DNA from: an uncultured Succinivibrionaceae bacterium
GTDB taxonomy: Bacteria; Pseudomonadota; Gammaproteobacteria; Enterobacterales; Succinivibrionaceae
Direction of reading: 5' to 3'
Assembly: GCA_944390105.1 (NCBI GenBank)
Contig: CALXOV010000017.1
Span: 1-45,908, forward strand
DNA: 45,908 nucleotides
This document shows positions 1-8,084 of the stretch, piece by piece. Numbering within the stretch: position 1 is the stretch's first letter; the number at the start of each line of letters is the position of its first letter. A program made the position numbers and the translations under genes. The notes under the pieces are model-generated. The model searched no databases. It was not told where the DNA came from and saw only the letters and a list, made by a program, of their open reading frames with translations.

Positions 1-131
1 AGCATGCCGACGTTTTCCACCTGGGTCAGGGTTAAACTGGGGTCAGCTAAACTTGGGCTTAGCGGATAAAGGCTCAGGACGGCGGCGGCACTGCATAGGA
101 CTGCCTTAAAGTGCTGAGTAAAACATGTCAT
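1..131 (-). CDS. 5' end of an exported protein (partial)
   Basis: The minus strand reads ATG at 131 followed by an open frame of 43 codons to the window edge. The start is supported by a strong purine-rich ribosome binding site (GGAGAGAGAA) a few bases upstream. The N-terminus has a short charged region, a hydrophobic stretch (AVLCSAAAVLSLYPL) and a plausible cleavage site near SLADPS, so it looks like a Sec signal peptide. Too little of the mature protein is present to name a family. It is divergent from thiC, with the TPP riboswitch and thiC promoter in between. Confidence 0.6.
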   Translation of the reverse strand, partial: MTCFTQHFKAVLCSAAAVLSLYPLSPSLADPSLTLTQVENVGM

Positions 132-315
132 GGTTCTCTCTCCTGTATGGCGGACTGACCCATACAGGCTAAGAGAAAAGGCAAGGGGGTGGGGCAGGCA
201 AAATCTACCCAAAATGGGCAGAAAATTGATCAGTTGGAACTTTACGCGCTGTTCCATAAATGCGCATCATGACAGGACGGACGTCACGTTGTCAGCGCTG
301 TTGTACAAAAAACAT

Positions 316-345
316 TTGTCTTTTCGTAGCGTTTGGCATAATAAT
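316..345 (+). promoter_or_regulatory. Candidate sigma-70 promoter for the thi operon
   Basis: TTGTCT at 316-321 resembles a -35 box. Overlapping -10-like hexamers CATAAT (337-342) and AATAAT (340-345) give spacers of 15 and 18 bases. A start near 350 would begin transcription just at the 5' edge of the TPP aptamer. This is assignment by eye. Confidence 0.35.
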
Positions 346-349
346 AGCA

Positions 350-436
350 GTGCTTGTCGGAGTGCCTTCGGGCTGAGATTGCAGCAGCAGAATCCGCTTA
401 CCTGATCAGGTTAATGCCTGCGTAGGGAACAAGAGA
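350..436 (+). promoter_or_regulatory. TPP riboswitch (THI element)
   Basis: The conserved thi-box blocks are present in order: a GTCGGAGTGCC-type 5' strand, GGCTGAGA, then ACCTGATCAGG, TTAATGCCTGCGTAGGGAACAAG-like 3' blocks, closely matching the E. coli thiC leader. The aptamer ends about 60 bases before the thiC start codon, the usual geometry for control of translation initiation or Rho access in gammaproteobacteria. It should shut down the six-gene thiamin operon when thiamin pyrophosphate is plentiful. Confidence 0.95.
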
Positions 437-496
437 TCAGCTTTAAGGCTTGATTTTCGGCATGCATTAAGTTCAGCAGAAAATGGAGCAGGCCTT

Positions 497-2020
497 ATGG
501 CTGAAGTGAAAAAACCGCATATAGAGCAAGTCTTTCTTCAAGGCGCGAGCGCAGATGTCCGCGTCCCCTTCAAAGCCCTAACTTTAACCAATGGCGAAAA
601 ACTGCTGCTCTCCACCGTGGAAGGTGCAGAGCCTCAGGCCAAGCAGCAGCCTAAGCTGCGCGCCCCGTGGATTAATGCGCGCGTAGGCGATAAATGTCGT
701 ACGCAGCTTGACTACGCCGCCGCTGGAATTGTCACCAAAGAAATGGAATATGCGGCGCTGCGTGAAAGCGCCGCAGTCGGAGCGGGTGCAGCCTTCAGTC
801 CTGATGTGGTGCGGGCTGAACTGGCGTCCGGGCATGCGGTGCTGCCGTGCAATCGTCAGCATCCTGAATGTGAGCCGATGGTGATTGGCAAGCGCTTTGC
901 GGTCAAGGTCAATGCCAATATCGGTGCATCAGCGCTATCCTCGGGTTTTGATGAGGAAATTGCCAAGCTGCGTTTGGCGCTACATTATGGCGCAGATACC
1001 ATTATGGATCTGTCCGCGGGCGTGGATAATTTGTTGCAGATCCGCGAAGCTATTTTGCGCGCCTCGCCGGTGCCTATCGGCACGGTGCCGGTTTACGAGG
1101 CTTTAGATCGCGCCCATGGCGATTCTTCCTTACTGACTTGGGAATTTTTCCGTGATGTAGTGCGCGATCAGGCTAAGCAAGGTGTGGATTACTTTACTAT
1201 TCACGCCGGATTGACGCAGGATCTGTTGCCTTACGCGGCTGCTCGTACGATGGGGATTGTGTCGCGCGGCGGCTCCATCATGGCCAGCGCCATGCTGCGT
1301 CAGCAGGCGGAAAATTTAGCCTATGCTCATTTTGATGAGCTGCTTGATATCTGCCGAGAATACGATGTCGCTTTGTCCTTGGGCGATGGTTTGCGTCCGG
1401 GGGGCTTATGCGATGCCTGTGATAAGGCACAGTATGGCGAACTGGAGAACATTGGGCGCCTGGCGTTACGCTGCCGCGAAGCGGGCGTACAATGTTTCAT
1501 TGAAGGTCCGGGGCATGTTCCTTTAGATCGCGTGTTTGAAAATCAGGATTTAGAAGATAAATTCTGCCATGAAGCGCCGTTTTACACCTTAGGACCGCTG
1601 GTCGCTGATATTGCCCCGGGCTATGACCATATTACTTCTGCTATCGGTGGCAGTCTGATTGCTTGGCGCGGTACTGCGATGCTGTGCTACGTTACCCCAG
1701 CTGAGCATTTAGCTCTGCCTAAGCCTGAAGACGTTAAGACCGGACTTATCACCTTTAAGCTGGCTGCGCATGCGGCAGATGTGGCCAAGGGCCTGCCGGG
1801 AGCCCGCGCGCGTGATGATGCCATGTCGCGAGCCCGCGCGGAGTTCCGCTGGTATGACCAATTTGCGCTGTCTCTTGATCCAGAGCATGCCGAGGCGGTG
1901 TGGAAGGAGCAGATGCCTGATGAATGCGCGCATGAACCGTCCTTCTGCTCCATGTGCGGTCCGCGCTTCTGCCCGATGCGGCTTAATCGTAAGTTAAAGG
2001 CTGCCTACAATGTTAAATAA
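497..2020 (+). CDS. thiC: Phosphomethylpyrimidine synthase ThiC
   Basis: ThiC is a non-canonical radical-SAM enzyme that rearranges aminoimidazole ribotide into hydroxymethylpyrimidine phosphate, the pyrimidine half of thiamin. Family signatures are visible along the chain: MVIGKRFAVKVNANIG, GADTIMDLS, PVPIGTVPVYEA, GVDYFTIHAG, SRGGSIMA, SLGDGLRPG, IEGPGHVP and APFYTLGPL. The C-terminal cluster motif CSMCGPRFC (CX2CX4C) binds the 4Fe-4S cluster. At 507 residues it is clearly shorter than E. coli ThiC (about 630). The N-terminal region is condensed and the chain stops soon after the cluster motif. The ATG has a GGAGCAGG-type RBS. It is first in the operon, behind the TPP riboswitch, and overlaps thiDE by 11 bases. 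Confidence 0.97.
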   Translation: MAEVKKPHIEQVFLQGASADVRVPFKALTLTNGEKLLLSTVEGAEPQAKQQPKLRAPWINARVGDKCRTQLDYAAAGIVTKEMEYAALRESAAVGAGAAFSPDVVRAELASGHAVLPCNRQHPECEPMVIGKRFAVKVNANIGASALSSGFDEEIAKLRLALHYGADTIMDLSAGVDNLLQIREAILRASPVPIGTVPVYEALDRAHGDSSLLTWEFFRDVVRDQAKQGVDYFTIHAGLTQDLLPYAAARTMGIVSRGGSIMASAMLRQQAENLAYAHFDELLDICREYDVALSLGDGLRPGGLCDACDKAQYGELENIGRLALRCREAGVQCFIEGPGHVPLDRVFENQDLEDKFCHEAPFYTLGPLVADIAPGYDHITSAIGGSLIAWRGTAMLCYVTPAEHLALPKPEDVKTGLITFKLAAHAADVAKGLPGARARDDAMSRARAEFRWYDQFALSLDPEHAEAVWKEQMPDECAHEPSFCSMCGPRFCPMRLNRKLKAAYNVK

Positions 2021-3590
2021 TATGGATGATAAGACCCCCGCGTTGGTGCCGGGGCAGGATGGGACCTTGCCGCGTGATGCGGCACGACCCTTAGTGCTGT
2101 TAGCAGCTACTGTTGATTCAAGCGGAGGGGCAGGCATTACCGCCGACTGCATTACGGTCTTTGATACCGGGGCTTTCCCGTTGCCCTTGGCTTGTGCGTT
2201 GGCCCCTGAGAGTCTGCAACGCGTCGGCACGGTGTCAAGCGTTAGCCGGGAATGCCTGCAGGAAAGTCTGCAGCTGACGGCTGATTGGCAGCAACCGCTT
2301 AAGGCAGTTAAGGTGGGGTTAATTCCACGGCAGGATGCGCTTGATACACTGCTTGCTGCGCTCAGCGGCCCCTTTGCCGGGGTGCCGGTGGTGTGGGATC
2401 CGGTTCTCACTGCCACCGCCGGACCCTTAGAGAGTGCTGACCTTAAAGCTAATTTAGCTCGCATTCTGCCGCAGGTGACTATCTTTACGCCCAATCTGCC
2501 TGAAGCTTTGGCCTTAGCTGATTGGTCGGAGGAGCGCTATGCCAAGCAAGGTGCGCGTGCGCTTGCGCAGGTTTTCCTCGATCTTGGCGCGCAGGCGGTA
2601 TATCTTAAAGGCGGTCATGTGGCGACGGCTTCGCAGGCGGTGGATACCTTTGTAAGCCGGAACTTGAGCTTTACTTTAAGTCAGCCCAAGACGGCAGGTG
2701 ACGGTGCGCATGGCGGCGGCTGTGCCTTATCCTCGGCTTTAGCCTCCTTTATTGCACAAGGCTATGCGCTTGAGGATGCGTCGGTGCTGGCTAAATCCTA
2801 CGTCTCCGAGGGTATTGCCCGCCCGGCGGTACACAGCAGCAACGGACGTCCGCCGATTGGACATCATGGAATGTGCACTGCCCCGGCCTTCTTCCCGACG
2901 CTTGTCGAGCCCGGATTCCCCACGCTTGAGGCCTTAGGCGACAGTGCAGAGCTGGGCTTTGCGCCCTGTGAGCTCAAGCTGGGACTTTATCCAGTACTTT
3001 CCGATGTCAATGTACTGCAGCAGATGTTGGCATTGGGCGTACGTACGGTACAGTTGCGCATTAAAGACAGCCATGACCCGATGCTTGCTGCCAAGATTAA
3101 GCGCGCGGTGTTCCTTGGGCGTCAGTATCATGCACGCGTGTTTATTGATGATTATGTGGATTTGGCGATTGAAGCCGGGGCCTATGGCGTGCATTTGGGC
3201 ATGGAGGATGTGCGCACTGCGGATCTGGCGCGCATTGCCAAGGCTGGTTTGCGCTTGGGTTTATCTACTCATGGCCCCTATGAGCTGTTAAAGGCCTTGC
3301 AGTTAAAGCCTTCCTACGTCGCCTTAGGGCATATCTTCCCGACTAATTCTAAGCAGATGCCATCAAGTCCGCAGGGAGTGTACAAGCTAGCGCATGCCCA
3401 ACGGATGGTAGGATCGCGCGTGCCGACGGTGGCCATTGGCGGCATAAAGCTGCATAACGCAGCGCGGGTGCTTGACTGCAAGGTCGGCTCAGTGGCGCTA
3501 ATTACGGGTATTACCGATGCGCCTGACGTGATTGCGGCGGCGGCGCAATGGCTGTCTTTGGTAGGAGCTGGCGATGAGCGCTGCGACTGA
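2010..3590 (+). CDS. thiDE: Bifunctional HMP-P kinase / thiamin-phosphate synthase (ThiD-ThiE fusion)
   Basis: Residues about 27-275 form a ribokinase-fold ThiD domain, which phosphorylates HMP and HMP-P. Visible are DSSGGAG near 36-42, a substrate Glu (E67 in ALAPES), TPNLPEA at 160-166, KGGH at 200-203 and the anion-hole region HGGGCALSSAL at 234. Residues about 320-520 form ThiE, which joins HMP-PP to thiazole phosphate. It shows GVRTVQLRIKD, GRQYHARVFIDDY, GVHLGMEDV, LGHIFPTNSKQMPSSPQG and PTVAIGGI, all close to E. coli ThiE. The protein is 526 residues if it starts at 2010 inside thiC; an in-frame ATG at 2022, just past the thiC stop, is an alternative. It occupies the position of thiE in the E. 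coli thiCEFSGH operon. One oddity is that the usual HGTGC of ThiD reads HGGGC. Confidence 0.93.
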   Translation: MLNNMDDKTPALVPGQDGTLPRDAARPLVLLAATVDSSGGAGITADCITVFDTGAFPLPLACALAPESLQRVGTVSSVSRECLQESLQLTADWQQPLKAVKVGLIPRQDALDTLLAALSGPFAGVPVVWDPVLTATAGPLESADLKANLARILPQVTIFTPNLPEALALADWSEERYAKQGARALAQVFLDLGAQAVYLKGGHVATASQAVDTFVSRNLSFTLSQPKTAGDGAHGGGCALSSALASFIAQGYALEDASVLAKSYVSEGIARPAVHSSNGRPPIGHHGMCTAPAFFPTLVEPGFPTLEALGDSAELGFAPCELKLGLYPVLSDVNVLQQMLALGVRTVQLRIKDSHDPMLAAKIKRAVFLGRQYHARVFIDDYVDLAIEAGAYGVHLGMEDVRTADLARIAKAGLRLGLSTHGPYELLKALQLKPSYVALGHIFPTNSKQMPSSPQGVYKLAHAQRMVGSRVPTVAIGGIKLHNAARVLDCKVGSVALITGITDAPDVIAAAAQWLSLVGAGDERCD

Positions 3591-4323
3591 GCGCTATGCA
3601 CGCCAAGCGGCGCTGCCGGAGTTTGCCCACAGCCATGAGCGTTTTGCGCGCACCCGGGTCGGCGTGATTGGGGTGGGCGGCCTTGGCGCTTTGTGCTCCT
3701 ATCTCTTAGCCGGCGCCGGCATCGGTGAGTTGCGCTTGTCGGATAACGACGAGGTGTCACTGTCCAATCTGCATCGACAGGTACTTTATGATTTGTCGAT
3801 GCTGGGGCAAACCAAGACCGCCTGCGCAAAGCAGCGCATTGCCGCACTCGATCCGGCAATTCAAGTCAACACTTACGGTGCACTGACGGACGCTGCGTCC
3901 TTTGCAAATTTTGCCAAGGGACTGAATATGGTGTTGTTGCTGACGGATACACAGTCAAGCCGCCTTACGCTGTCCGATTGGTGCCTTGCCCACAGACTGC
4001 CAACGCTCATTGCTTGCGTATCAGGATACAGTGGGATGCTGGCGCTCTTTAATTATGCGGCGCCGCAGTTTATTGCTCAGCACGGCTGCTATCGCTGCCT
4101 GTGCGCGGATAATCCTGAGCCGGCGGTGCAGGGCATTTTAGGTCCGACCGCTGCGCAGCTGTCGGCAGCAACAGCGCAGCTTGCACTACAGTTTTTAAAT
4201 GGCACGCTGGCGGATAAGTTGCAGGGTTGCCTTACTTTATATGACTTTTCAACGCAGTCCACTCGCCGTTTTAAGTTAAAGCGCGCGGCAGGCTGCGGCG
4301 GATGCAGAGAATATGCAGATTAA
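3574..4323 (+). CDS. thiF: ThiS adenylyltransferase ThiF
   Basis: ThiF is an E1-like enzyme that adenylates the C-terminal glycine of ThiS so that it can accept sulfur for thiazole synthesis. The Rossmann motif GVGGLG is at 33-38, the ATP-site segment SDNDEVSLSNLHRQ follows at 56-69, and zinc-binding pairs CYRC (172, 175) and CGGC (241, 244) are present. Length (249) matches E. coli ThiF (251). The cysteine that in E. coli lies just after the first zinc pair (Cys184, linked to the ThiS persulfide) appears to be missing: the segment after DNPEP is shorter and contains none. The start overlaps the thiDE end by 17 bases, suggesting translational coupling. Confidence 0.94.
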   Translation: MSAATERYARQAALPEFAHSHERFARTRVGVIGVGGLGALCSYLLAGAGIGELRLSDNDEVSLSNLHRQVLYDLSMLGQTKTACAKQRIAALDPAIQVNTYGALTDAASFANFAKGLNMVLLLTDTQSSRLTLSDWCLAHRLPTLIACVSGYSGMLALFNYAAPQFIAQHGCYRCLCADNPEPAVQGILGPTAAQLSAATAQLALQFLNGTLADKLQGCLTLYDFSTQSTRRFKLKRAAGCGGCREYAD

Positions 4324-4513
4324 ATTTAACGGTAAGCTGCAGGAAATATCCAATGAAATGAGCCTGCAGCAGTTTTTAACGGAGCGCGGCATTCCCGCTG
4401 ACGGCACGGCATGTGCAGTCAATGAGGAAATTGTTGCTAAAGCCGGTTGGGCAGATTTCATGCTCCAAGACGGTATGCAGGTTGACGTATTTTCATTAGT
4501 TGCAGGAGGTTAA
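4313..4513 (+). CDS. thiS: Sulfur carrier protein ThiS
   Basis: This is a 66-residue ubiquitin-like protein ending in the obligatory Gly-Gly (SLVAGG), which is adenylated by ThiF and then carries the thiocarboxylate sulfur to ThiG. Size and layout match E. coli ThiS (66 residues), including an INQ/VNEEIV-type strand and the DGMQVDVFSLVAGG tail. It overlaps thiF by 11 bases. Its last codons contain the AGGAGG that serves as RBS for thiG. Confidence 0.95.
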   Translation: MQIKFNGKLQEISNEMSLQQFLTERGIPADGTACAVNEEIVAKAGWADFMLQDGMQVDVFSLVAGG

Positions 4514-4518
4514 AGTAA

Positions 4519-5301
4519 ATGTCAGAACCTTTAGTATTAGCCGGTCAGGAATTTTTCTCACGCCTCATTATTGGTACCGGTAAGTTTGCCTCAGCCGACG
4601 CGTTGCGTAAGGCTGCGCAGGCATCCGGCGCACAGATGGCCACCTTAGCAATTAAGCGCGTGGATACGCGTTTTGGCCGAGATGATATTGTGCAGCCGCT
4701 GAAGGATTTAGGTATTACTTTAATGCCCAACACTTCAGGCGCCCGTGATGCACGTGAGGCGGTGTTTGCCGCTAAGCTGTCGCGCGAGGCTTTAGGCACG
4801 GATTGGATTAAGGTAGAGGTGCATCCTGATCAGAAGTATCTGCTGCCCGATCCGGTAGAAACCTACCTTGCCTGTAAAGAACTGGTCAAGGAGGGATTTA
4901 AGGTCTTTGCCTACTGCATGGCCGACCCGTGTCTGTGCAAGGCCTTAGAGGAAGTCGGCGTCGCCGCGGTGATGCCTTTGGGTGCGCCCATTGGCTCGGC
5001 CAAAGGTCTTGAGACCCTGCCGTTTTTAAAGATTATTTTAAAAGAATGCCATGTTCCGGTCGTGGTCGATGCCGGCATCGGCAGCCCGGCGGATGCTGCG
5101 AAGTCCTTTGAATTAGGCGCAAGCGCGGTGATGGTCAATACCGCAATTGCGGCAGCGCGCGATCCGATTGCGATGGCTAAGGCCTTTAATTTAGCTTGTG
5201 CCGCCGGACGTGAGGCCTATGAGGCCGGTTTAGCCGCGACCGTGGAAACGGCCAGCGCGACTTCTCCGATGGAGCAGTTTTTAAGCGAGGCAATGCAGTA
5301 A
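4519..5301 (+). CDS. thiG: Thiazole synthase ThiG
   Basis: ThiG forms the thiazole phosphate ring from deoxyxylulose 5-phosphate, dehydroglycine and the ThiS thiocarboxylate. It is a 260-residue TIM barrel with FSRLIIGTGKF at the N-terminus, MPNTSGARDAREAV at 69-82, the Schiff-base lysine in DWIKVEV (K98), MPLGAPIGS, VVVDAGIGSPADAA and the phosphate-binding ASAVMVNTAIA. The RBS AGGAGG lies at 4504-4509, inside the end of thiS. The next gene, thiH, starts at the base directly after its stop codon, which fits the known ThiG-ThiH complex. Confidence 0.96.
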   Translation: MSEPLVLAGQEFFSRLIIGTGKFASADALRKAAQASGAQMATLAIKRVDTRFGRDDIVQPLKDLGITLMPNTSGARDAREAVFAAKLSREALGTDWIKVEVHPDQKYLLPDPVETYLACKELVKEGFKVFAYCMADPCLCKALEEVGVAAVMPLGAPIGSAKGLETLPFLKIILKECHVPVVVDAGIGSPADAAKSFELGASAVMVNTAIAAARDPIAMAKAFNLACAAGREAYEAGLAATVETASATSPMEQFLSEAMQ

Positions 5302-6426
5302 ATGTCCTTTTTTGATGAAATCTCCGCAATTAATGTCGATGAGTTTGCTCCGCTGGTCGAAAGCCGCACGGATGCCGATGTCGAACGGGCGCTGGCCAAG
5401 GAAGATGGACTGACGCTCCATGATTTTGCGGCGCTCATCTCCGAAAGCGCGCGCGTGCATTATTTAAAGGAGATGGCTTATCGTTCGATGAATTTAACCC
5501 GCCGCCGCTTTGGGCGCACGGTAAGCATGTATCTGCCGTTATATTTAACCAATCTGTGCTCTAATCGCTGTGCTTACTGCGGTTTTTCGACGGCTAATAA
5601 ATTTCCGCGCACGGTGCTTACTATGCAGGAAATTGAAGAGGAGTGCCAGGCTATCAATAAGCTTGGTTACGAGAATATCCTCTTGGTGTCAGGTGAAAAC
5701 GAGCGCCGTGCCGGTATGCCGTATTTCCGTGAAGTACTGCCGCTAGTAAAGAAGTATGCGGCTTTCTTGCAGATGGAAGTGCAGCCCTTGGGCACTGAGG
5801 ATTATGCTGAACTCAAGACGCTGGGATTAGATGCGGTGTCGGTGTATCAGGAAACCTATCACCCAGGATGCTATAAGCAAAATCATTTAGCCGGTAAGAA
5901 GATGGATATGCGCTGGCGAATGGAAACGCCAGATCGCTTAGGTCAGGCCGGCATTGATAAAGTTGGCATCGGGGCGCTCTTGGGCCTTTATGATTGGAAG
6001 GTGGATGTGATGGCAGTGGCGATGCATGTGCTTTACATGCGTAAGCATTATTGGAAGACGCGGCTGTCGGTATCCTTCCCGCGCCTGCGTCCGGCCGCTG
6101 GCGGTTTCCAGCCGCATACCCCGGTTAATGATAGCAAGCTGATTCAGCTTATCTGCGCCTTCCGCATTTTTGACCATGAGCTGGATCTGACTATTTCCAC
6201 GCGCGAGCGTGCGGATTTTCGCGATATGATCATTCCGTTGGGCATTACTGCAGTCAGCGCAGGCTCGTCAACTGAACCGGGCGGCTATGCGCACAAAGGT
6301 AAGTACCTTGAGCAGTGGACGGTCAATGATGATCGCAGCGTGGATGAGGTGGTTGCGGCGCTGCACAAGAACAATCTTGAGGCGGTCTTCCATGATGCCT
6401 CGACCACCTATTTCAAAGCCGTGTAA
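5302..6426 (+). CDS. thiH: Tyrosine lyase ThiH (2-iminoacetate synthase)
   Basis: ThiH is a radical-SAM enzyme that cleaves tyrosine to dehydroglycine and p-cresol, supplying the glycine-derived piece of thiazole under anaerobic conditions. The cluster motif CSNRCAYC gives C86, C90 and C93. Also seen are LLVSGENE, VSVYQETYH and SFPRLRPA. Length (374) is close to E. coli ThiH (377). The use of ThiH rather than the oxygen-dependent glycine oxidase ThiO is compatible with an anaerobic or facultative lifestyle. It is the last gene of the operon and converges on pepT. Confidence 0.96.
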   Translation: MSFFDEISAINVDEFAPLVESRTDADVERALAKEDGLTLHDFAALISESARVHYLKEMAYRSMNLTRRRFGRTVSMYLPLYLTNLCSNRCAYCGFSTANKFPRTVLTMQEIEEECQAINKLGYENILLVSGENERRAGMPYFREVLPLVKKYAAFLQMEVQPLGTEDYAELKTLGLDAVSVYQETYHPGCYKQNHLAGKKMDMRWRMETPDRLGQAGIDKVGIGALLGLYDWKVDVMAVAMHVLYMRKHYWKTRLSVSFPRLRPAAGGFQPHTPVNDSKLIQLICAFRIFDHELDLTISTRERADFRDMIIPLGITAVSAGSSTEPGGYAHKGKYLEQWTVNDDRSVDEVVAALHKNNLEAVFHDASTTYFKAV

Positions 6427-6438
6427 AACGGCGGTGTT

Positions 6439-6479
6439 CTGCGCTGCCGCAGCGGCGGCGCAGATTCACGCCATTTTTT
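6439..6479 (+). terminator. Possible terminator after thiH
   Basis: A 10-bp GC-rich stem (CTGCGCTGCC with GGCGGCGCAG, one G-U pair, 5-base loop) is followed ten bases later by TTTTTT. The gap between stem and T-run is longer than ideal, so this is weak. It lies between the convergent genes thiH and pepT. Confidence 0.35.
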
Positions 6480-6530
6480 GTTCTGCTAAGTTAGCGCAAT
6501 TTGCTCGTATGTCTCCTAAAGTCAGTATGT

Positions 6531-7751
6531 TTAGGCGGTAGCAATTAACTGCAAGGTTACCTGTAGCGCTTTTTCAAAGCTCGGCAGCGGCAGGAATTCA
6601 TAACGTGAGTGGAAATTGTGCGCCCCGGTAAAATAATTGGGGGTGATAATCCCGCGTGCTGATAGGCATGAGCCGTCGGTACCGCCGCGCATGGCATAGG
6701 TTTTAGCTTCAATGCCTAAGCTGTCAAGTGCGGCATAGAGTTTGGCAATTGGCGCCGCGTTCACGTCCACATTATTGGCAATATTCTCGTATACTTCTTC
6801 AATCGTATAGTCGATGAGCGCACGCGGATGCAGTTTTCTTATCTGTGCTACGGCGGTAGCGACAAAGTCGCGGCGTTTTTGATAGTTGACTTTATCAAAG
6901 TCGCGAATATGCATCTGCAGCGTGCAGTTCAGTGCATCGGCCTGTATGCCGTTAAACCACCAATAGCCTTCCTTAAGCGCAGTGTGCTCGGGGGTCTGCT
7001 GTCTATCAAACAGCGCAATTAAATCGTGCGCCACCAAGAGCGGATTTACCAGCTGATCTTTGGCTGACATCGGATGCGCGGTCACGCCTTGAATATGGTA
7101 GGTCACGGAACCGGCATTGAAGGTTTCATACACCACCTCGCCTAAGGCGCATGAGTCGATGGTATAAGCGTAGTCAGGCTTAAAGCGTTTCAGGTCGAGT
7201 ACTTTAGACCCGCGTAGCCCGATCTCCTCATCGGGGACAAAGGCGATGTAGATATCCCCATGCGGACGATTTTCGGTAACCACAATCGTCAGTGCTGCCA
7301 TGATATTGGCCATTGCGGCCTTATTATCCGCGCCAAGCACCGAAGTACCGTCAGAGAACAGAATATCCATTCCTTGATAGGCATTAAGTTCGGGATGTTC
7401 GGCAAGCTGCATCACGATATTCTGCTTGGCATTGAGTACTACATCCCCACCGGTGTAATGGATAAGCTGCGGCTTAATCTCAGGGCTTAAGGACACATCC
7501 ACCGTATCTAAATGTGAACAGAAGCCGATAGCAGCGGCCCCAGAGCGATTTCCTGGCAGAAACGCCGTTACGCAGCCGTTTTCATCCTGATGAATCGCGC
7601 AAAGTCCCAAGGCTTTAAGTTCATCGCATAAAAGCTGGCCTAATTTAAGCTGTCCTTGTGAGGTAGGGAGCGTAGTAATGGCGGCATCAGACTGTGAGGC
7701 AATTGCCGTATAGCGCAGAAAGTTTGCAGTAAGCAGCTGCTGATAATCCAT
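6531..7751 (-). CDS. pepT: Peptidase T (tripeptide aminopeptidase)
   Basis: PepT is a cytoplasmic di-zinc M20B peptidase that removes the N-terminal residue from tripeptides. Metal and catalytic residues are visible: GFCSHLDT (H80, D82), LGADNKAA (D142 bridging), PDEEIG (E175 catalytic, E176), a zinc Asp in TIDSCALGE, and the C-terminal HNFHSRYEFLPL histidine region. Length (406) and the order of motifs match E. coli PepT (408). The RBS AAGGATT precedes the ATG at 7751. It is a monocistronic unit with no close partner. Confidence 0.95.
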   Translation of the reverse strand: MDYQQLLTANFLRYTAIASQSDAAITTLPTSQGQLKLGQLLCDELKALGLCAIHQDENGCVTAFLPGNRSGAAAIGFCSHLDTVDVSLSPEIKPQLIHYTGGDVVLNAKQNIVMQLAEHPELNAYQGMDILFSDGTSVLGADNKAAMANIMAALTIVVTENRPHGDIYIAFVPDEEIGLRGSKVLDLKRFKPDYAYTIDSCALGEVVYETFNAGSVTYHIQGVTAHPMSAKDQLVNPLLVAHDLIALFDRQQTPEHTALKEGYWWFNGIQADALNCTLQMHIRDFDKVNYQKRRDFVATAVAQIRKLHPRALIDYTIEEVYENIANNVDVNAAPIAKLYAALDSLGIEAKTYAMRGGTDGSCLSARGIITPNYFTGAHNFHSRYEFLPLPSFEKALQVTLQLIATA

Positions 7752-8081
7752 GATTTAATCCTTAAGCGGTAAATGATTTGCCTTCATTGTACGCAAAATC
7801 GAGATGCTTGGGGGGTAAAGATCAAGATGCTTGATACGCTTGACAAGCTAATAGCTAAAAACGCTGGTGAAAAGCACTAACACCATGCAAGCGGATTACT
7901 AGGTGGAGGTATGCGTAATCGCAAGTGCGCGCTGTTACTAGCGCCAAATAGGGGTCAAAACAAAAGGCGCTTGACAGCTTGATACAATTTTGGTGGCAAA
8001 ATAAAGGACGCTTGACACTTTTGTGGCATGATGTAAAGAAATTAAATATGGCAAGACTAAGCTTATGAGGCTAGGAAGGCG
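7752..8081. other. Intergenic region with imperfect direct repeats
   Basis: No gene is seen here. It holds several copies of GCTTGACA or GATGCTTG-like words. The clearest pair is AAAGGCGCTTGACAGCTT (from 7963) and AAAGGACGCTTGACACTT (from 8003), each followed by a TTTTGGTGGCA or TTTTGTGGCA block; the second copy lacks about 9 internal bases. TTGACA occurs at 7840, 7971 and 8012, and any of these could act as a -35 box for the downstream ATPase gene, but I see no good -10 at standard spacing. Confidence 0.5.
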
Positions 8082-8084
8082 ATG

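Noticed and set aside
130-405. Open frame of 91 codons ahead of thiC
   Set aside because: It runs through the thi promoter and into the TPP riboswitch, has no family resemblance, and overlaps the start of a better-supported minus-strand gene.
3314-3859. 181-codon minus-strand frame across thiDE and thiF
   Set aside because: Both genes under it are unmistakable, and the antisense product is Arg/Pro-rich with no recognisable motif.
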